A DNA stretch of 61,243 nt from Deltaproteobacteria bacterium (GCA_021802645.1 JAJZRO010000014.1:1-61243); one strand, 5' to 3'; shown: positions 18,515-29,141, numbered from the stretch's first letter. The notes: generated by a model from the letters alone, not told the origin. Made by a program: numbers and translations.

Positions 18515-19087
18515 TCACGCCGCAGCGGTGAGGGTGATGCAGTAGGTGTGGGGGCCGGTGTCGAAGAGTTTGTGGCGGTGGAAACCAAAAGGTGCCAGCA
18601 GCGCGGCGACCTCTTCCGGCGCCAGCCGGATCGGCAGCGGCGGCCCCGGCCCGTCGCCGGTCTTCTTGAACTCCACCACCGCGAAGGTCCCGCCGGGGCG
18701 GATCACCCGCCGGATCTCGGCGAGGGCTCCTTGATCGGTGTGGTCGTGCACCAGGTCATGCAGCACGGTGGCCATGAAGCAGATGTCGATGGAGTGGTCG
18801 TCGAGCGGCAGCTTTTTGCTTACGTCGGCATGGATCGGTTCGATGTTGGCAAGGCCTTGCTCTTCGATGCTCTTGCGTAGGGTGGCGATGCCTTCGGTCC
18901 AGAGGTCCGCGGCGTACACGATGCCCTCTGGCTTGATGGCCTTGGCCGCCGCCAGAGTGTACCGGCCGATGCCGCAGGCCACGTCAAAAAAGGAACTCGC
19001 CTCGGCGAGGCCGATCTCCCGGAAGACCAAGGGAACATCCACCAGGTCGAAACTGCTTTTGCCGGCAGCAATGGGTGGGGGTGTCAT
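18515..19087 (-). CDS. Class I SAM-dependent methyltransferase (UbiE/Methyltransf_11-like)
   Basis: A 190-residue methyltransferase with the SAM-binding motif FFDVACGIGRYTLAAA near residue 36, the acidic strand-2 end VYAADLW, HADVSKKLPLDDHSID, and the post-motif FMATVLHDLVHDH. The IRRVIRPGGTFAVVEFKK block is typical of small-molecule methylases such as UbiE. The substrate cannot be read from the sequence. It lies 19 bases before dgkA on the same strand. Confidence 0.82.
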   Translation of the reverse strand: MTPPPIAAGKSSFDLVDVPLVFREIGLAEASSFFDVACGIGRYTLAAAKAIKPEGIVYAADLWTEGIATLRKSIEEQGLANIEPIHADVSKKLPLDDHSIDICFMATVLHDLVHDHTDQGALAEIRRVIRPGGTFAVVEFKKTGDGPGPPLPIRLAPEEVAALLAPFGFHRHKLFDTGPHTYCITLTAAA

Positions 19088-19244
19088 GGGTTCTCCGTAT
19101 CAAGCGTTAGTCGGCCTGTTGGGTAGAGGGGGAAGGAATAACGCCGCCACACGGCGGCGAGAGACACGGTGCTCCGAGGGTTCTGCCTCTGGACGCCGGG
19201 GCTGCCGCCGTGTCCCACACGAAGGCCGGTGGGGCAGGCGGAGA

Positions 19245-19287
19245 GGCCGATCATCATCGCCGGTCCGCGGTGGGGTGATGATCGGCC
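19245..19287. terminator. Perfect 12-bp inverted repeat downstream of the RRM gene
   Basis: GGCCGATCATCA at 19245-19256 and its exact complement TGATGATCGGCC at 19276-19287 flank 19 bases. It sits 22 bases past the stop of the minus-strand RRM gene. There is no T-tract, so it may act as an RNA-stabilising or factor-dependent terminator hairpin. A second small hairpin, CGCCGCC/GGCGGCG, lies at 19142-19159. Confidence 0.55.
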
Positions 19288-19308
19288 CGGAAGGATGCGT
19301 GCGATCGT

Positions 19309-19590
19309 TTAGTAGCGGCGCGGGCCGCCGCCATGGCCCGCCTTCTTCTGGGGCGGCCGGGCCTCGTTGACGATGATCTTGCGGCCTTCGACCTCTTTGC
19401 CGTTGAGTGCCTGCATGGCCTGCTGGCCGCTATCCCCGCTGGACATCTCCACGAACCCGAACCCCTTGGATTGGCCGGTGGCCTGATCCTTGATGATCTT
19501 GGCGCTTTTCACCTCGCCAAATTGGCTGAAGAGCTCCGTGAGTTGTGATTCGCTGAGCTTGTACGACAGGTTTCCAACATAGAGATTCAT
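19309..19590 (-). CDS. Single-RRM RNA-binding protein
   Basis: A 93-residue protein consisting of one RNA recognition motif. It has RNP2 NLYVGNLSYKL at the N-terminus, RNP1 KGFGFVEM near residue 46, and a short Gly/Arg tail (GHGGGPRRY). Such proteins bind single-stranded RNA and are often cold-induced in bacteria. The start has AAAGGAGG about nine bases upstream. An AT-rich stretch at 19640-19740 before the gene may hold its promoter. Confidence 0.93.
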   Translation of the reverse strand: MNLYVGNLSYKLSESQLTELFSQFGEVKSAKIIKDQATGQSKGFGFVEMSSGDSGQQAMQALNGKEVEGRKIIVNEARPPQKKAGHGGGPRRY

Positions 19591-19898
19591 GGCACAACGT
19601 CCTCCTTTGGGTGCCAAGGTTCTTTGCCATGTCCAGCCGATTAGGTGATTGAACGGTGTGACAGGTACAAGAAGGCCGCTTAGCACAGTTTAATGGTTCC
19701 CTAAATCGTTATTACCATACCAATTTGCAGAACAAAAGGGAATTCTTCCCACTATATCAGCGGGATGGGGAAGGGGGGCGGGTGCCGCCCGGGAGACGGC
19801 ATCAGCCGCTGTCGGCCGGGCCGGAGCCACGGCGGGTTTGGCGGCATCCGGACCAAGCGGCGAGAGTAATCGGCGGCCCGGCGAGGGGGCGGCTGGTG
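19591..19898. other. Intergenic region upstream of the RRM gene
   Basis: 308 bases without a convincing gene. The part near the RRM gene (about 19640-19745) is distinctly AT-rich against the surrounding G+C and could supply a minus-strand promoter with a leader of 80 bases or more; TAATAA preceded by a TTTGTT at 16 bases is the best pair seen. The rest (19746-19898) is GC-rich and shows nothing recognisable. A 92-residue frame here has low-complexity composition and was not accepted. Confidence 0.4.
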
Positions 19899-20618
19899 CT
19901 ACTTGCGCTCCCGGATCTCGCTGATGAGTTCCATCTGAATTTTCTGGATCTCCATCAGCCGTTCCCACTGGGTGGAGAGGAGGTGGTCCACCTTTTGGTG
20001 CAGATGACGGATTTCCAGTTCGGCCTTGAGATTCACCTGGTAGTCGTGCATGGCCCGCAGGCGGTCCCGGTCCTCCTGGCGATTCTGGCTCATCATGATC
20101 ACCGGCGCCTGGACGGCCGCCAGACAGGAGAGCACGAGATTGAGCAGGATATAGGGGTAGGGGTCAAAGGCATTTCTGAGCAGGAAGAGGCTGTTGAACA
20201 CCATCCAGGCCAGCAGCACCACGCCGAATAGGCTGAGGAAGGTCCAGCTGCCGCCGAAGTCGGCAATCTTGTCCGCCAACCGCTCGCCCAGGCTCAAGGT
20301 GGTGTCGAACTCGGTGTCGGGGTTGTGACTTAAGACCTCGTGCTGGGCGAGGCTTTGCAATACCTCCTGGTCAAGCTGGGTCAATTCCCCCTTCTCCTTG
20401 GCGAGCAGCGCCTCGACATACTGGCGCCGGAAACGCTGGAGGTCGTCAATGCAGATCCAGCCCTGTTCATCCCAGTTGCCGAATTTTTCCTGGATAAAAC
20501 TCGAGATTGCCGGTCGGATCACGCCGGCTCGCGTGAGGAGGCGCCGGTTGCTGCTGCCGCAGATCTGGCAGGCGGGTTTGTCCTTGATGATCTCCTGGGG
20601 CGGATGGTGTTGGGGCAT
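19899..20618 (-). CDS. DUF1003 family membrane protein
   Basis: A 239-residue protein with an N-terminal CQICG pair of cysteines, a soluble lead rich in charged residues, and then the DUF1003 core. That core is LADKIADFGGSWTFLSLFGVV with two membrane helices (about 118-140 and 155-175), followed by SQNRQEDRDRLRAMHDYQVN and a coiled-coil-like tail. It is an inner-membrane protein of unknown function. Its partner on the same strand is TerC, 26 bases upstream, suggesting a shared transcript and a possible link to metal homeostasis. Confidence 0.85.
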   Translation of the reverse strand: MPQHHPPQEIIKDKPACQICGSSNRRLLTRAGVIRPAISSFIQEKFGNWDEQGWICIDDLQRFRRQYVEALLAKEKGELTQLDQEVLQSLAQHEVLSHNPDTEFDTTLSLGERLADKIADFGGSWTFLSLFGVVLLAWMVFNSLFLLRNAFDPYPYILLNLVLSCLAAVQAPVIMMSQNRQEDRDRLRAMHDYQVNLKAELEIRHLHQKVDHLLSTQWERLMEIQKIQMELISEIRERK

Positions 20619-20644
20619 GGAGGCCTCCTTTGGCGGGCAGCCGG

Positions 20645-21352
20645 TTACTCGATACGGGTAAGGTTTTCCTGGCGGTTGGATTCGTAACGCATCTGGAGCA
20701 GCTCGACCAGCAGGGCAAAACCCATGGGCAGATAGATGTATGCCTTGGGCACGTGTTTGTGCATCCCCTCCATGAAGATGGTGACGCCGATGGTGATGAG
20801 AAAGGCAAGGGCCAGGATCTTGAGGGCGGGGCGGGCCAGGAGGAACTCGCCGATGGGGCCGGCGAAGAAGAGAATGGCGACAAAGGAGATCACCACCGAA
20901 CCGATGATGATCCAGAGCTGGTCGGTGAGCCCGATGGCGGTGATGACCGAATCAATGGAAAAGACCAGATCCAGCAGCACGATCTGGATGATGATGGTGG
21001 CCAAGCCGCTCAGGAGCGCGCCGGCGGTATGCCCCTCTTCTTCTCTCAGCTCCACGGTATGGTGGATCTCGCGTACCGCCTTGACCAGCAGGAAAAGGCC
21101 GCCGGCGAGGAGGATCAGGTCGCGGATCGAGAAATCGAGGAAGATGTTGCTGGTAAGCCCGGTCAGCGTCAGCACGAGGAGCAGCATGAGGATGCGGGCG
21201 ACGAGCGCGAAACCGAGGCCGGCCAGCCGGGCGCTCTTGCGCTGTACCGCCGGCAGCCGGCCGACGAAGATGGAAATGACCAGAATGTTGTCGACCCCGA
21301 GGACCAGTTCGAGGCCGACGAGGAGGGCGAGAAGGGCGAGGGCGTCTGCCAT
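20645..21352 (-). CDS. TerC family integral membrane protein (probable metal exporter)
   Basis: A 235-residue protein with about seven membrane helices and the TerC hallmark acidic motifs: LELVLGVDNILVISIFVGRL in helix 1 and LLDLVFSIDSVITAIGL in the middle. Related proteins (Alx, YkoY, MeeF) export manganese and support metalation of exported proteins. This is a short TerC without CBS domains. It precedes the DUF1003 gene by 26 bases. Confidence 0.88.
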   Translation of the reverse strand: MADALALLALLVGLELVLGVDNILVISIFVGRLPAVQRKSARLAGLGFALVARILMLLLVLTLTGLTSNIFLDFSIRDLILLAGGLFLLVKAVREIHHTVELREEEGHTAGALLSGLATIIIQIVLLDLVFSIDSVITAIGLTDQLWIIIGSVVISFVAILFFAGPIGEFLLARPALKILALAFLITIGVTIFMEGMHKHVPKAYIYLPMGFALLVELLQMRYESNRQENLTRIE

Positions 21353-21417
21353 GGGGGCTCTCCGTGGTGGTTGGGAACAGGCCGCGGCGTTAGCCGGGGA
21401 TGGTGCAACGCGGCTGG

Positions 21418-23304
21418 TTACAGTTCCAGTTGGACGCCCACCTCGATGACCTGATCCGGCGGGATGTCGAAGAAGGCGGCCGCGTCCATGGCGTTTCTGG
21501 CCATGAACAGGAAGAGGTTGGAGCGCCAGCGGCTCATCCGCGGATGGTCGCCGATGGAAAGTTTTTCCCGGCCAAGGAAGAAGCTGGCCGTCTGCATGTC
21601 CAGATTGATTCCCTTGGCGCGGGCGAGGGCGAAGATGGTGCCGATCTGCGGCTCCTCCATGAAGCCATAGTGGGCGATGATGCGATAGAGGCCGCTGCCC
21701 AGTTTTTCCGCTTCGATCTTCTCGAAGTTCGGTACCCGCGGGATCTCCTCGGTGCGGATGTTCAGGAAGACCACCTCGGAGTGGAGGATCTTGTTGTGCT
21801 TGAGATTGTGCATGAGCGCCGCCGGTACTGTATCGTGGTTGCGGGTCAGAAAGATGGCCTGGCCGCTGATCCGCTGGGGTGGGGTCTTGGCCAGCATGGC
21901 CTTGAAGACGTCGAGCCGGGTGGTGATGGCCGCCATCTGGGTGCCAAGAATCTCACGGCCTTGTTCCCAGGTGATCATCAGCAGGAAGGAGAGGCCGGCC
22001 AGGGCCAGCGGAAACCAGGCGCCGTGGAGAATTTTGGTCATGTTGGCGGCAAAGAAGGGCACATCGACGGCGAGAAAGAGGGCGGTAACGAGGCCGGCGG
22101 CGAGCGGGCTCCAGCCCCAGCGTTTGCGGGTCACCGCGAAGAAGAGGGTGGTGGTGATGAGCATGGTGGTGGTGACCGCGATACCGTAGGCGGCGGCCAG
22201 CTTGCTTGACGACTGGAAGCCGATCACCACCCCGATGGTGCAGAGCATCAGCAGCCAGTTGACCGGCGCGACGTAGATCTGGCCGATCTGGGAGGATGAG
22301 GTATGGGTGATCCGCAGACGGGGCAGGTAGCCGAGCTGGATGGCCTGCCTGGTCAGGGAGAAGGACCCGGTGATCACCGCCTGTGAAGCGATGATGGTGG
22401 CCAGGGTGGCCAGAATGATCATGGGCACCGTGGCCCAACTTGGTACCAGGGCGTAGAAGGGATGGTGCGATTCCTCGGGCCGGGTCAGGAGCAGGGCGCC
22501 CTGGCCGAGGTAGTTGAGGACCAGAGAGGGGAAGGCGACGAAGAGCCAGGTAAGCTGGATGGGGCGCCGGCCGAAGTGGCCCATGTCGGCATAGATCGCC
22601 TCGGCGCCGGTCACCGCCAGGAAGACGGCGCCCAGGACGATGAAGCCGTGGACATGGTTGTTGATCAGGAAGAGGAGGCCATGCCAGGGCAGGAGGGCCG
22701 TGAAGACCTGGGGGCAGCGCAGGGCCTCGATGAGGCCGAGGATGGCCAGGGCGACGAACCAGAGCAGCATGATCGGTCCGAAGAGGCTGCCAACCTTGGC
22801 TGTTCCCCGGCGTTGGATCAGGAAGAGACCGGCGAGGATGACGATGGTCACCGGGATGATGGAAGATTCGAAGACTGGGGCGATGTTGCGTATCCCCTCC
22901 ACGGCGCTCAGGACGGAGATGGCGGGGGTGATGATCCCGTCGCCGTAGAGGAGGCAGGCGGCAAAAAGGCCCATCCCCACCAGGGTCCATTGGATGGTGC
23001 GGGGCTTGACGTTTTTGGGCTTGATGAGGGCGGTGAGGGCCAGGACGCCGCCTTCTCCCTCGTTGTCGGCCCGCAGGATGAAGATCAGGTACTTGACGGT
23101 CACCAGGAGCAGCAGGGACCAGAAGATGAGGGAGACCACGCCGAGCACATTGGCGCGGGTGACCTCGATGCCGAAATCGCCGTGGAAACATTCGCGCAGG
23201 GCATAGAGCGGGCTGGTGCCGATGTCGCCGAAGACCACGCCGAGGGCGGCCAGGGAAAGCTCGGCGAGTTTCTTGCCGTCATGGGATTCTGTCGTTGTGC
23301 TCAT
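21418..23304 (-). CDS. kup: KUP-type low-affinity potassium transporter
   Basis: A 628-residue potassium/proton symporter of the inner membrane. The N-terminal ALGVVFGDIGTSPLYALREC is the KUP signature, followed by YGDGIITPAISVLSAVEG and ADMGHFGRRPIQ. About twelve membrane helices lead to a soluble C-terminal part (about 470-628) of normal length. ATG 23304 is used; the longer frame adds a proline-rich, non-family stretch. Together with the K+ channel gene 152 bases upstream on the same strand it makes a potassium locus. Confidence 0.95.
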   Translation of the reverse strand: MSTTTESHDGKKLAELSLAALGVVFGDIGTSPLYALRECFHGDFGIEVTRANVLGVVSLIFWSLLLLVTVKYLIFILRADNEGEGGVLALTALIKPKNVKPRTIQWTLVGMGLFAACLLYGDGIITPAISVLSAVEGIRNIAPVFESSIIPVTIVILAGLFLIQRRGTAKVGSLFGPIMLLWFVALAILGLIEALRCPQVFTALLPWHGLLFLINNHVHGFIVLGAVFLAVTGAEAIYADMGHFGRRPIQLTWLFVAFPSLVLNYLGQGALLLTRPEESHHPFYALVPSWATVPMIILATLATIIASQAVITGSFSLTRQAIQLGYLPRLRITHTSSSQIGQIYVAPVNWLLMLCTIGVVIGFQSSSKLAAAYGIAVTTTMLITTTLFFAVTRKRWGWSPLAAGLVTALFLAVDVPFFAANMTKILHGAWFPLALAGLSFLLMITWEQGREILGTQMAAITTRLDVFKAMLAKTPPQRISGQAIFLTRNHDTVPAALMHNLKHNKILHSEVVFLNIRTEEIPRVPNFEKIEAEKLGSGLYRIIAHYGFMEEPQIGTIFALARAKGINLDMQTASFFLGREKLSIGDHPRMSRWRSNLFLFMARNAMDAAAFFDIPPDQVIEVGVQLEL

Positions 23305-23456
23305 GGGATAATTCTTAACAGGGGCTCCCTTCGAAAAGGTCTGGAATGGTTGTGGCGATGGGATTGCCGCCAGGATTGGGGTCGGTCGAGGGCCGGAAAC
23401 CGGCTGTTGCCCTGTTGGAATATCGGTAATTGCCGGCAAAAGCGCAACAAAAAAAA

Positions 23457-24278
23457 TTACCCCCGCACCACCGCCGAGGCCTGCGGATCAAAGGGATTGA
23501 TGCGCACGGCCAGGGAAAAGAGATAGGGGTAGTCGCCCTTGAGGTACTGGAGATAGTCGAGCCACTGGCCGACGATGGTGGCATAGACCCGTTTCATGTC
23601 GCCGGCCAGGTGGTGGCGGTCGCTGTCGGGCAGATCACGAAGGTTTGTTCGGTAGACGAGTTCCTCGGCCAGATGGAAGACGGCCTGGAGGTGGTCGGTG
23701 AAGAGATCATGTTCCAGCAGGGTCGGGTGTTCGAGGAGCCCGACCAGAAAGGCGCGCCGGTTGCCGAGCAGGGTATGAAGGGCGTTCAGGTCCACCAGTC
23801 TGGTGTCCACGGCATGGGGATGGGTGCTCAGCGCCGCGGCTGCCTTGGCGAAATCCGCCTCCTGCCATGACGGGTCCACCAGGAGCTGGTTGCGTATTTC
23901 TGCCAGCTGCGGGTCGGCGGCGGCAAAGGCCGCCAGCAGCCGATTGCCCAATTCGCTGAAGTAAACGCCGACGAGGATGTGGTGCTTGCGCAGGCGCGAC
24001 TGCTTGTCGCGGCGGCTCAACATGATCTCGGTGGCATTGGCGATCACGCCCAGAAAGGTGCCGGTGCCGACGAGGATGACCAGGATGGCCAGCGCCTTGC
24101 CGGCCGGGGTGGTGGGATGGATGTCGCCGTACCCCACGGTGGACATGGTGACGAGGCTGAAGTAGAAGGCGTCGCCGAGGCTGAGATGTTCGGTGACGGT
24201 GAAGCCCCAGGTTCCAAGCGCGATGACGATGCAGAGGGCGGCGAGGAAGAAGCGCAGGCGCGCAGCAAGGGATTTCAT
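23457..24278 (-). CDS. Two-helix potassium channel with a non-canonical cytoplasmic domain
   Basis: A 273-residue ion channel. The first helix is at about 8-28, the selectivity filter STVGYGD at 46-52 and the second helix at about 61-82. After the pore comes KHHILVGVYFSELGNRLL (98-115), which recalls the first strand and loop of an RCK domain. The remaining 150 residues do not continue as an RCK Rossmann fold; they look mostly helical and lack a nucleotide motif. Its ATG overlaps the stop of the CarS/phosphoesterase gene (ATGA), so translation is probably coupled. kup follows downstream. Confidence 0.85.
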   Translation of the reverse strand: MKSLAARLRFFLAALCIVIALGTWGFTVTEHLSLGDAFYFSLVTMSTVGYGDIHPTTPAGKALAILVILVGTGTFLGVIANATEIMLSRRDKQSRLRKHHILVGVYFSELGNRLLAAFAAADPQLAEIRNQLLVDPSWQEADFAKAAAALSTHPHAVDTRLVDLNALHTLLGNRRAFLVGLLEHPTLLEHDLFTDHLQAVFHLAEELVYRTNLRDLPDSDRHHLAGDMKRVYATIVGQWLDYLQYLKGDYPYLFSLAVRINPFDPQASAVVRG

Positions 24279-25711
24279 GGGGTCTCCTGGGCAGGGGGGC
24301 AGTCAGGTGAGCATATTTGGGTGCCCCGGCGCAGGGTGATGAGAGTCACCTCGGCCGGGCAGTTGAAGCGCAGGGGCACGCTGGAGGCCCCCACCCCGCG
24401 GCTGGTGTAGCCGAGCATTTTTTGCCATTGCCACTGCCCTTCGGCGGTGGAGCGGGGGGCGCGGCTGTTGGTGTAAATGGCGCCGCGGCCCAGGCGGCGG
24501 ATCTGGCCGGCATGGGTGTGGCCGCAGAGGTAGAGCCGGGCGCCGTGGGCCGCCGCCTGGCGGTAGGCCTCGGGCGAATGGGCCAGCAGGATGGTGAAGG
24601 CCTGGTCGGGCACGGTACGGAAGGCCGCGGTCTCGTCGTTGGTCTGGTAGTAGTGGGGGTCGTCGAGGCCGAGCAGCCAGAGCGACTGCCCCTCTTTGGC
24701 CAAGGGCTGGGCATCGTTGATCAGCATGCGCACTCCCGCCTCCTCCAGGTCCGGCACCATCTCGATGCAGTCGTGGTTGCCGAGCACCCCGAAGATGCCG
24801 CCCCGGCTGCGGATGTGTGGCAGCACCCGCTTGAGCCGCCGCAGCGCCGGGCCAAAGGGGCCATAGAGCTTCATCCGCAGGTCGCCGCCGATGAGGCAGA
24901 GGTCCACCTCGAGATCGCGCACTTGGGCGATGAGGGCATCGGTGAGGCCGTGCACGCCGTCGAGGTGGAGGTCGGTAAGCAGCAGCAGGCGGAAGCCGTC
25001 GAAGGCCTCCGGTAGATCGGCAAAGGTGTATCCCACCTCCTCCAGCCGGATGTCGCGGGCATTGGTCATCCCTTTTTCATAGCGGCCGATGGCTTTGAAG
25101 AAGAAGGTGAGGAAGAGCTCGTTGTAGAGGAGATTCGAGAGGTTGAACCAGGTGTGCCAGCGGGCCAGGGGCTGATGGCAGGCTCGCCACTCGCGCAGCC
25201 GCACGGTGGAGCGGATGATGCGCGGATAGTTGTGCATGGCCGGTTTGAAGAGCAGCTCCTTCCAGAAGCGCGCCCCGGCGTGGGCGAGCGGGATGAAGGT
25301 AAAGCCGACCGCAAGGCGGAGCCAGACCGGAATGGCGAGATGGCTGCCGAGATAAAGGGCCGGGAGCATGGCCTCGAAGCACTGGTCGAGACCAAAGAGG
25401 GCGGTGCCGCTCGGCAGCCGGAAGCGGCGCTTGATGCAGCTCGAAATGAGATCACCGAGAATCGCGAGCAGGCTGGCGGTGGACGCCACCTGCCACGAGA
25501 CGCCGAGCAGCGGAAAGGTCAGCGTCCCGCCCAGGAGCGCGGCCATCACCCCGCGCACGGTTTTGTGCGAACCGAAGAGGAACTGGCCGTCGGGCAGACG
25601 CAGGCCGCCATCGAGCGGTTGCTGCCAGCGGTCGCCCAGGGCCATGCTGGCCAGGGGGGGCAGCAGGTTGACCCAGAGCACGAAGCCGAAGAGGAGGAGG
25701 GCGGTGGTCAT
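24275..25711 (-). CDS. CarS-like CDP-archaeol synthase domain fused to a metallophosphoesterase
   Basis: A 478-residue fusion. Residues 1-175 are a membrane domain related to CarS, with GSHKTVRGVMAALLGG (47-62), LGDLISSCIKRR (85-96) and GLDQCFEAMLPALYLG. Archaeal CarS transfers CMP to a polar isoprenoid glycerol lipid. A linker (about 176-215) includes an aromatic, possibly membrane-near segment. Residues about 216-478 are a calcineurin-like phosphoesterase of the YkuE type: TDLHLD (D247, H249), GGD (D277), GNHD (311-314), H378 and GHTH (397-400). It might make or hydrolyse a lipid-linked phosphate, but no substrate can be named. Both ends overlap neighbours by four bases (ATGA). Confidence 0.82.
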   Translation of the reverse strand: MTTALLLFGFVLWVNLLPPLASMALGDRWQQPLDGGLRLPDGQFLFGSHKTVRGVMAALLGGTLTFPLLGVSWQVASTASLLAILGDLISSCIKRRFRLPSGTALFGLDQCFEAMLPALYLGSHLAIPVWLRLAVGFTFIPLAHAGARFWKELLFKPAMHNYPRIIRSTVRLREWRACHQPLARWHTWFNLSNLLYNELFLTFFFKAIGRYEKGMTNARDIRLEEVGYTFADLPEAFDGFRLLLLTDLHLDGVHGLTDALIAQVRDLEVDLCLIGGDLRMKLYGPFGPALRRLKRVLPHIRSRGGIFGVLGNHDCIEMVPDLEEAGVRMLINDAQPLAKEGQSLWLLGLDDPHYYQTNDETAAFRTVPDQAFTILLAHSPEAYRQAAAHGARLYLCGHTHAGQIRRLGRGAIYTNSRAPRSTAEGQWQWQKMLGYTSRGVGASSVPLRFNCPAEVTLITLRRGTQICSPDCPPAQETP

Positions 25712-27033
25712 CGACGCCGGCGGCCTGGCGGGGAGGGCACGAGCGGACGCAGCGGCGGGTTGTAGTAGCCGAAGCGCAGATGCGGGAAGCGTTTCTTGAG
25801 GGTGGCCAGCCAGGCCCGCAATCCCAGCGCGTCGCCGGTCGGTTGGAAGCCGAGAGCCGCGAGGTACCAGTCCATGTCCATGTTGAGGTTGCGGAGCTGG
25901 ATGAAGTCGGGCCGGCAGTCGTCGAGCAGGGCGCAGAGGGCCGCGAATTCGTCCGGATCGTCGGTGAAGCCCGGCAGGATGAAGTAGTTGAGCGAGACAA
26001 AGCGCCGGTGGCGCTTCATCAGCCGGATCGACTCCCTGACCATCGCCAGGTCGAAGCCCTTGGGCCGGTAATAGCGGGTGTGGTAATCCGGGCGGGCGCT
26101 GTTCATGCTGACCCGCATGGAGTCGAGGCCGGCGTGGGCGAGGCGTTCCACCGCTTCGGGCAGGCTGGCGTTGGAGTTGAGATTGACCGTGCCCTGGCTG
26201 GTCTGCCTGCGGATCAGGCGGATGGCGGCCTCCAGGGTTGCGACCTGGAGCAGCGGCTCGCCCTCGCAGCCCTGGCCGAAGCTCGCCACATGGCCGGTTT
26301 TGTCGAGATGGGGTACGGCGATCTCGGCGATCTCGGCAGGAGTCGGCACGAAGCCGATGCGTTCCTGGGGCGAGGCGCAGCAGCCCGAGGGCTGGAGCGA
26401 GATGCAGCCGACGCATTGGGCATTGCAGACCGGCGAGGTGGGCAGCGGCGCCTCCCATTTGCCCATGAAGTAGTTGACCGCCGCCGGGCAGCGGTAGGTG
26501 AGGCAGCAGTGGCCGAGGTGCTGGATCAGCCGGTTGGCGGGATGCGCCTTGAGCTGTTTGGTGGTGCGGCTGGTGATGCTCTGCGGGGCATAGCGGTTGG
26601 CCTCCTGGCGGGGATCCTTGTCGCTGCGGAAGCCGCAGGCCCAGAATTGGCCATCATGCCAGCCTACTGCCGCGTAGGCAAAGAGTGGCAGGGTGGGGGC
26701 CTGGTCGTGCGCTTTTTCGTAGGCCGCCCAGAAGGTAGCGGTATGGGCTGGGGCCAGAAAGGCAGCCACTGCCTGGATGCCCTCGCCGGGGCTGTCCGGG
26801 TTCTGATCCAGGAGCATCGCCTCGCCGGTCTCGGGGTGGATGCCCACCGGCAACCGCTCCGGCAGAACAAAGAGATCGCTCCCCTCGGGCAGCGGGATAC
26901 AGTCGGCCGGCTCGGGCCGGAAAAAGCCGTGGCCGCTGCGGCCAGCCAGCAGAAGTTCGGGAAATTCCTTAATCTCGCCCTGGCCGTTGGCATAGACCAG
27001 GCAGGGGGTATGCTCTGGATGGCGTTTCTTCAT
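25708..27033 (-). CDS. Radical SAM enzyme of unknown substrate
   Basis: A 441-residue protein. The radical SAM cluster cysteines are C203, C207 and C210 (PVCNAQCVGC). Extra cysteines lie just before (CCLTYRC, 176-182) and after (PSGCC, about 215-219) and could hold a second cluster. GQGCEGEPLLQ and the LNSNASLPEAVERL segment follow the usual barrel order. The first 170 residues form an unrecognised N-terminal region. It is not a close match to known maturases that I recall. Its stop overlaps the next gene's ATG, making it first in a three-gene coupled unit with the CarS/phosphoesterase fusion and the K+ channel. Confidence 0.82.
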   Translation of the reverse strand: MKKRHPEHTPCLVYANGQGEIKEFPELLLAGRSGHGFFRPEPADCIPLPEGSDLFVLPERLPVGIHPETGEAMLLDQNPDSPGEGIQAVAAFLAPAHTATFWAAYEKAHDQAPTLPLFAYAAVGWHDGQFWACGFRSDKDPRQEANRYAPQSITSRTTKQLKAHPANRLIQHLGHCCLTYRCPAAVNYFMGKWEAPLPTSPVCNAQCVGCISLQPSGCCASPQERIGFVPTPAEIAEIAVPHLDKTGHVASFGQGCEGEPLLQVATLEAAIRLIRRQTSQGTVNLNSNASLPEAVERLAHAGLDSMRVSMNSARPDYHTRYYRPKGFDLAMVRESIRLMKRHRRFVSLNYFILPGFTDDPDEFAALCALLDDCRPDFIQLRNLNMDMDWYLAALGFQPTGDALGLRAWLATLKKRFPHLRFGYYNPPLRPLVPSPPGRRRR

Positions 27034-27090
27034 GGCCTTTCTTTAGCAGAGCCGCTGGCGCTGGTCAAGGAGGGCGAGGGTGGATCGATG

Positions 27091-27118
27091 TTGCCGATCA
27101 ACCTGGGAAAAAGATAAT
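27091..27118 (+). promoter_or_regulatory. Possible promoter for speA
   Basis: TTGCCG (27091-27096) and GATAAT (27113-27118), 16 bases apart. A weaker pair, TTGAAT and TATGTT, lies nearer the gene at about 27149-27176. Use of the first would give a leader of about 90 bases containing the short frame and hairpin described separately. Confidence 0.4.
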
Positions 27119-27178
27119 AACCTTATGAAAGCACGTTGGAAAAGAAGGGTTGAATTTCTGGAGGAATTTTGTATGTTG

Positions 27179-27210
27179 CCCTCTTCCTTTCACCACCTTG
27201 AAGAGGGAGG
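27179..27210 (+). promoter_or_regulatory. Hairpin overlapping the speA ribosome-binding site
   Basis: CCCTCTTC (27179-27186) can pair exactly with GAAGAGGG (27200-27207), leaving a 13-base loop. The right arm includes most of the GAGGGAGG site (27203-27210) that serves the GTG start of speA at 27217. Confidence 0.5.
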
Positions 27211-27216
27211 TGCCAC

Positions 27217-29136
<1,920 letters not shown>

Positions 29137-29141
29137 GCGTT

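Noticed and set aside
19690-19968. 92-residue minus-strand frame between the RRM and DUF1003 genes
   Set aside because: Low-complexity Pro/Ala-rich sequence overlapping the end of a real gene, with no ribosome site.
22462-23526. Plus-strand frame of over 350 codons opposite kup
   Set aside because: High G+C leaves few stops on the opposite strand; composition is Gly/Asp/Glu-rich and no ribosome site is present.
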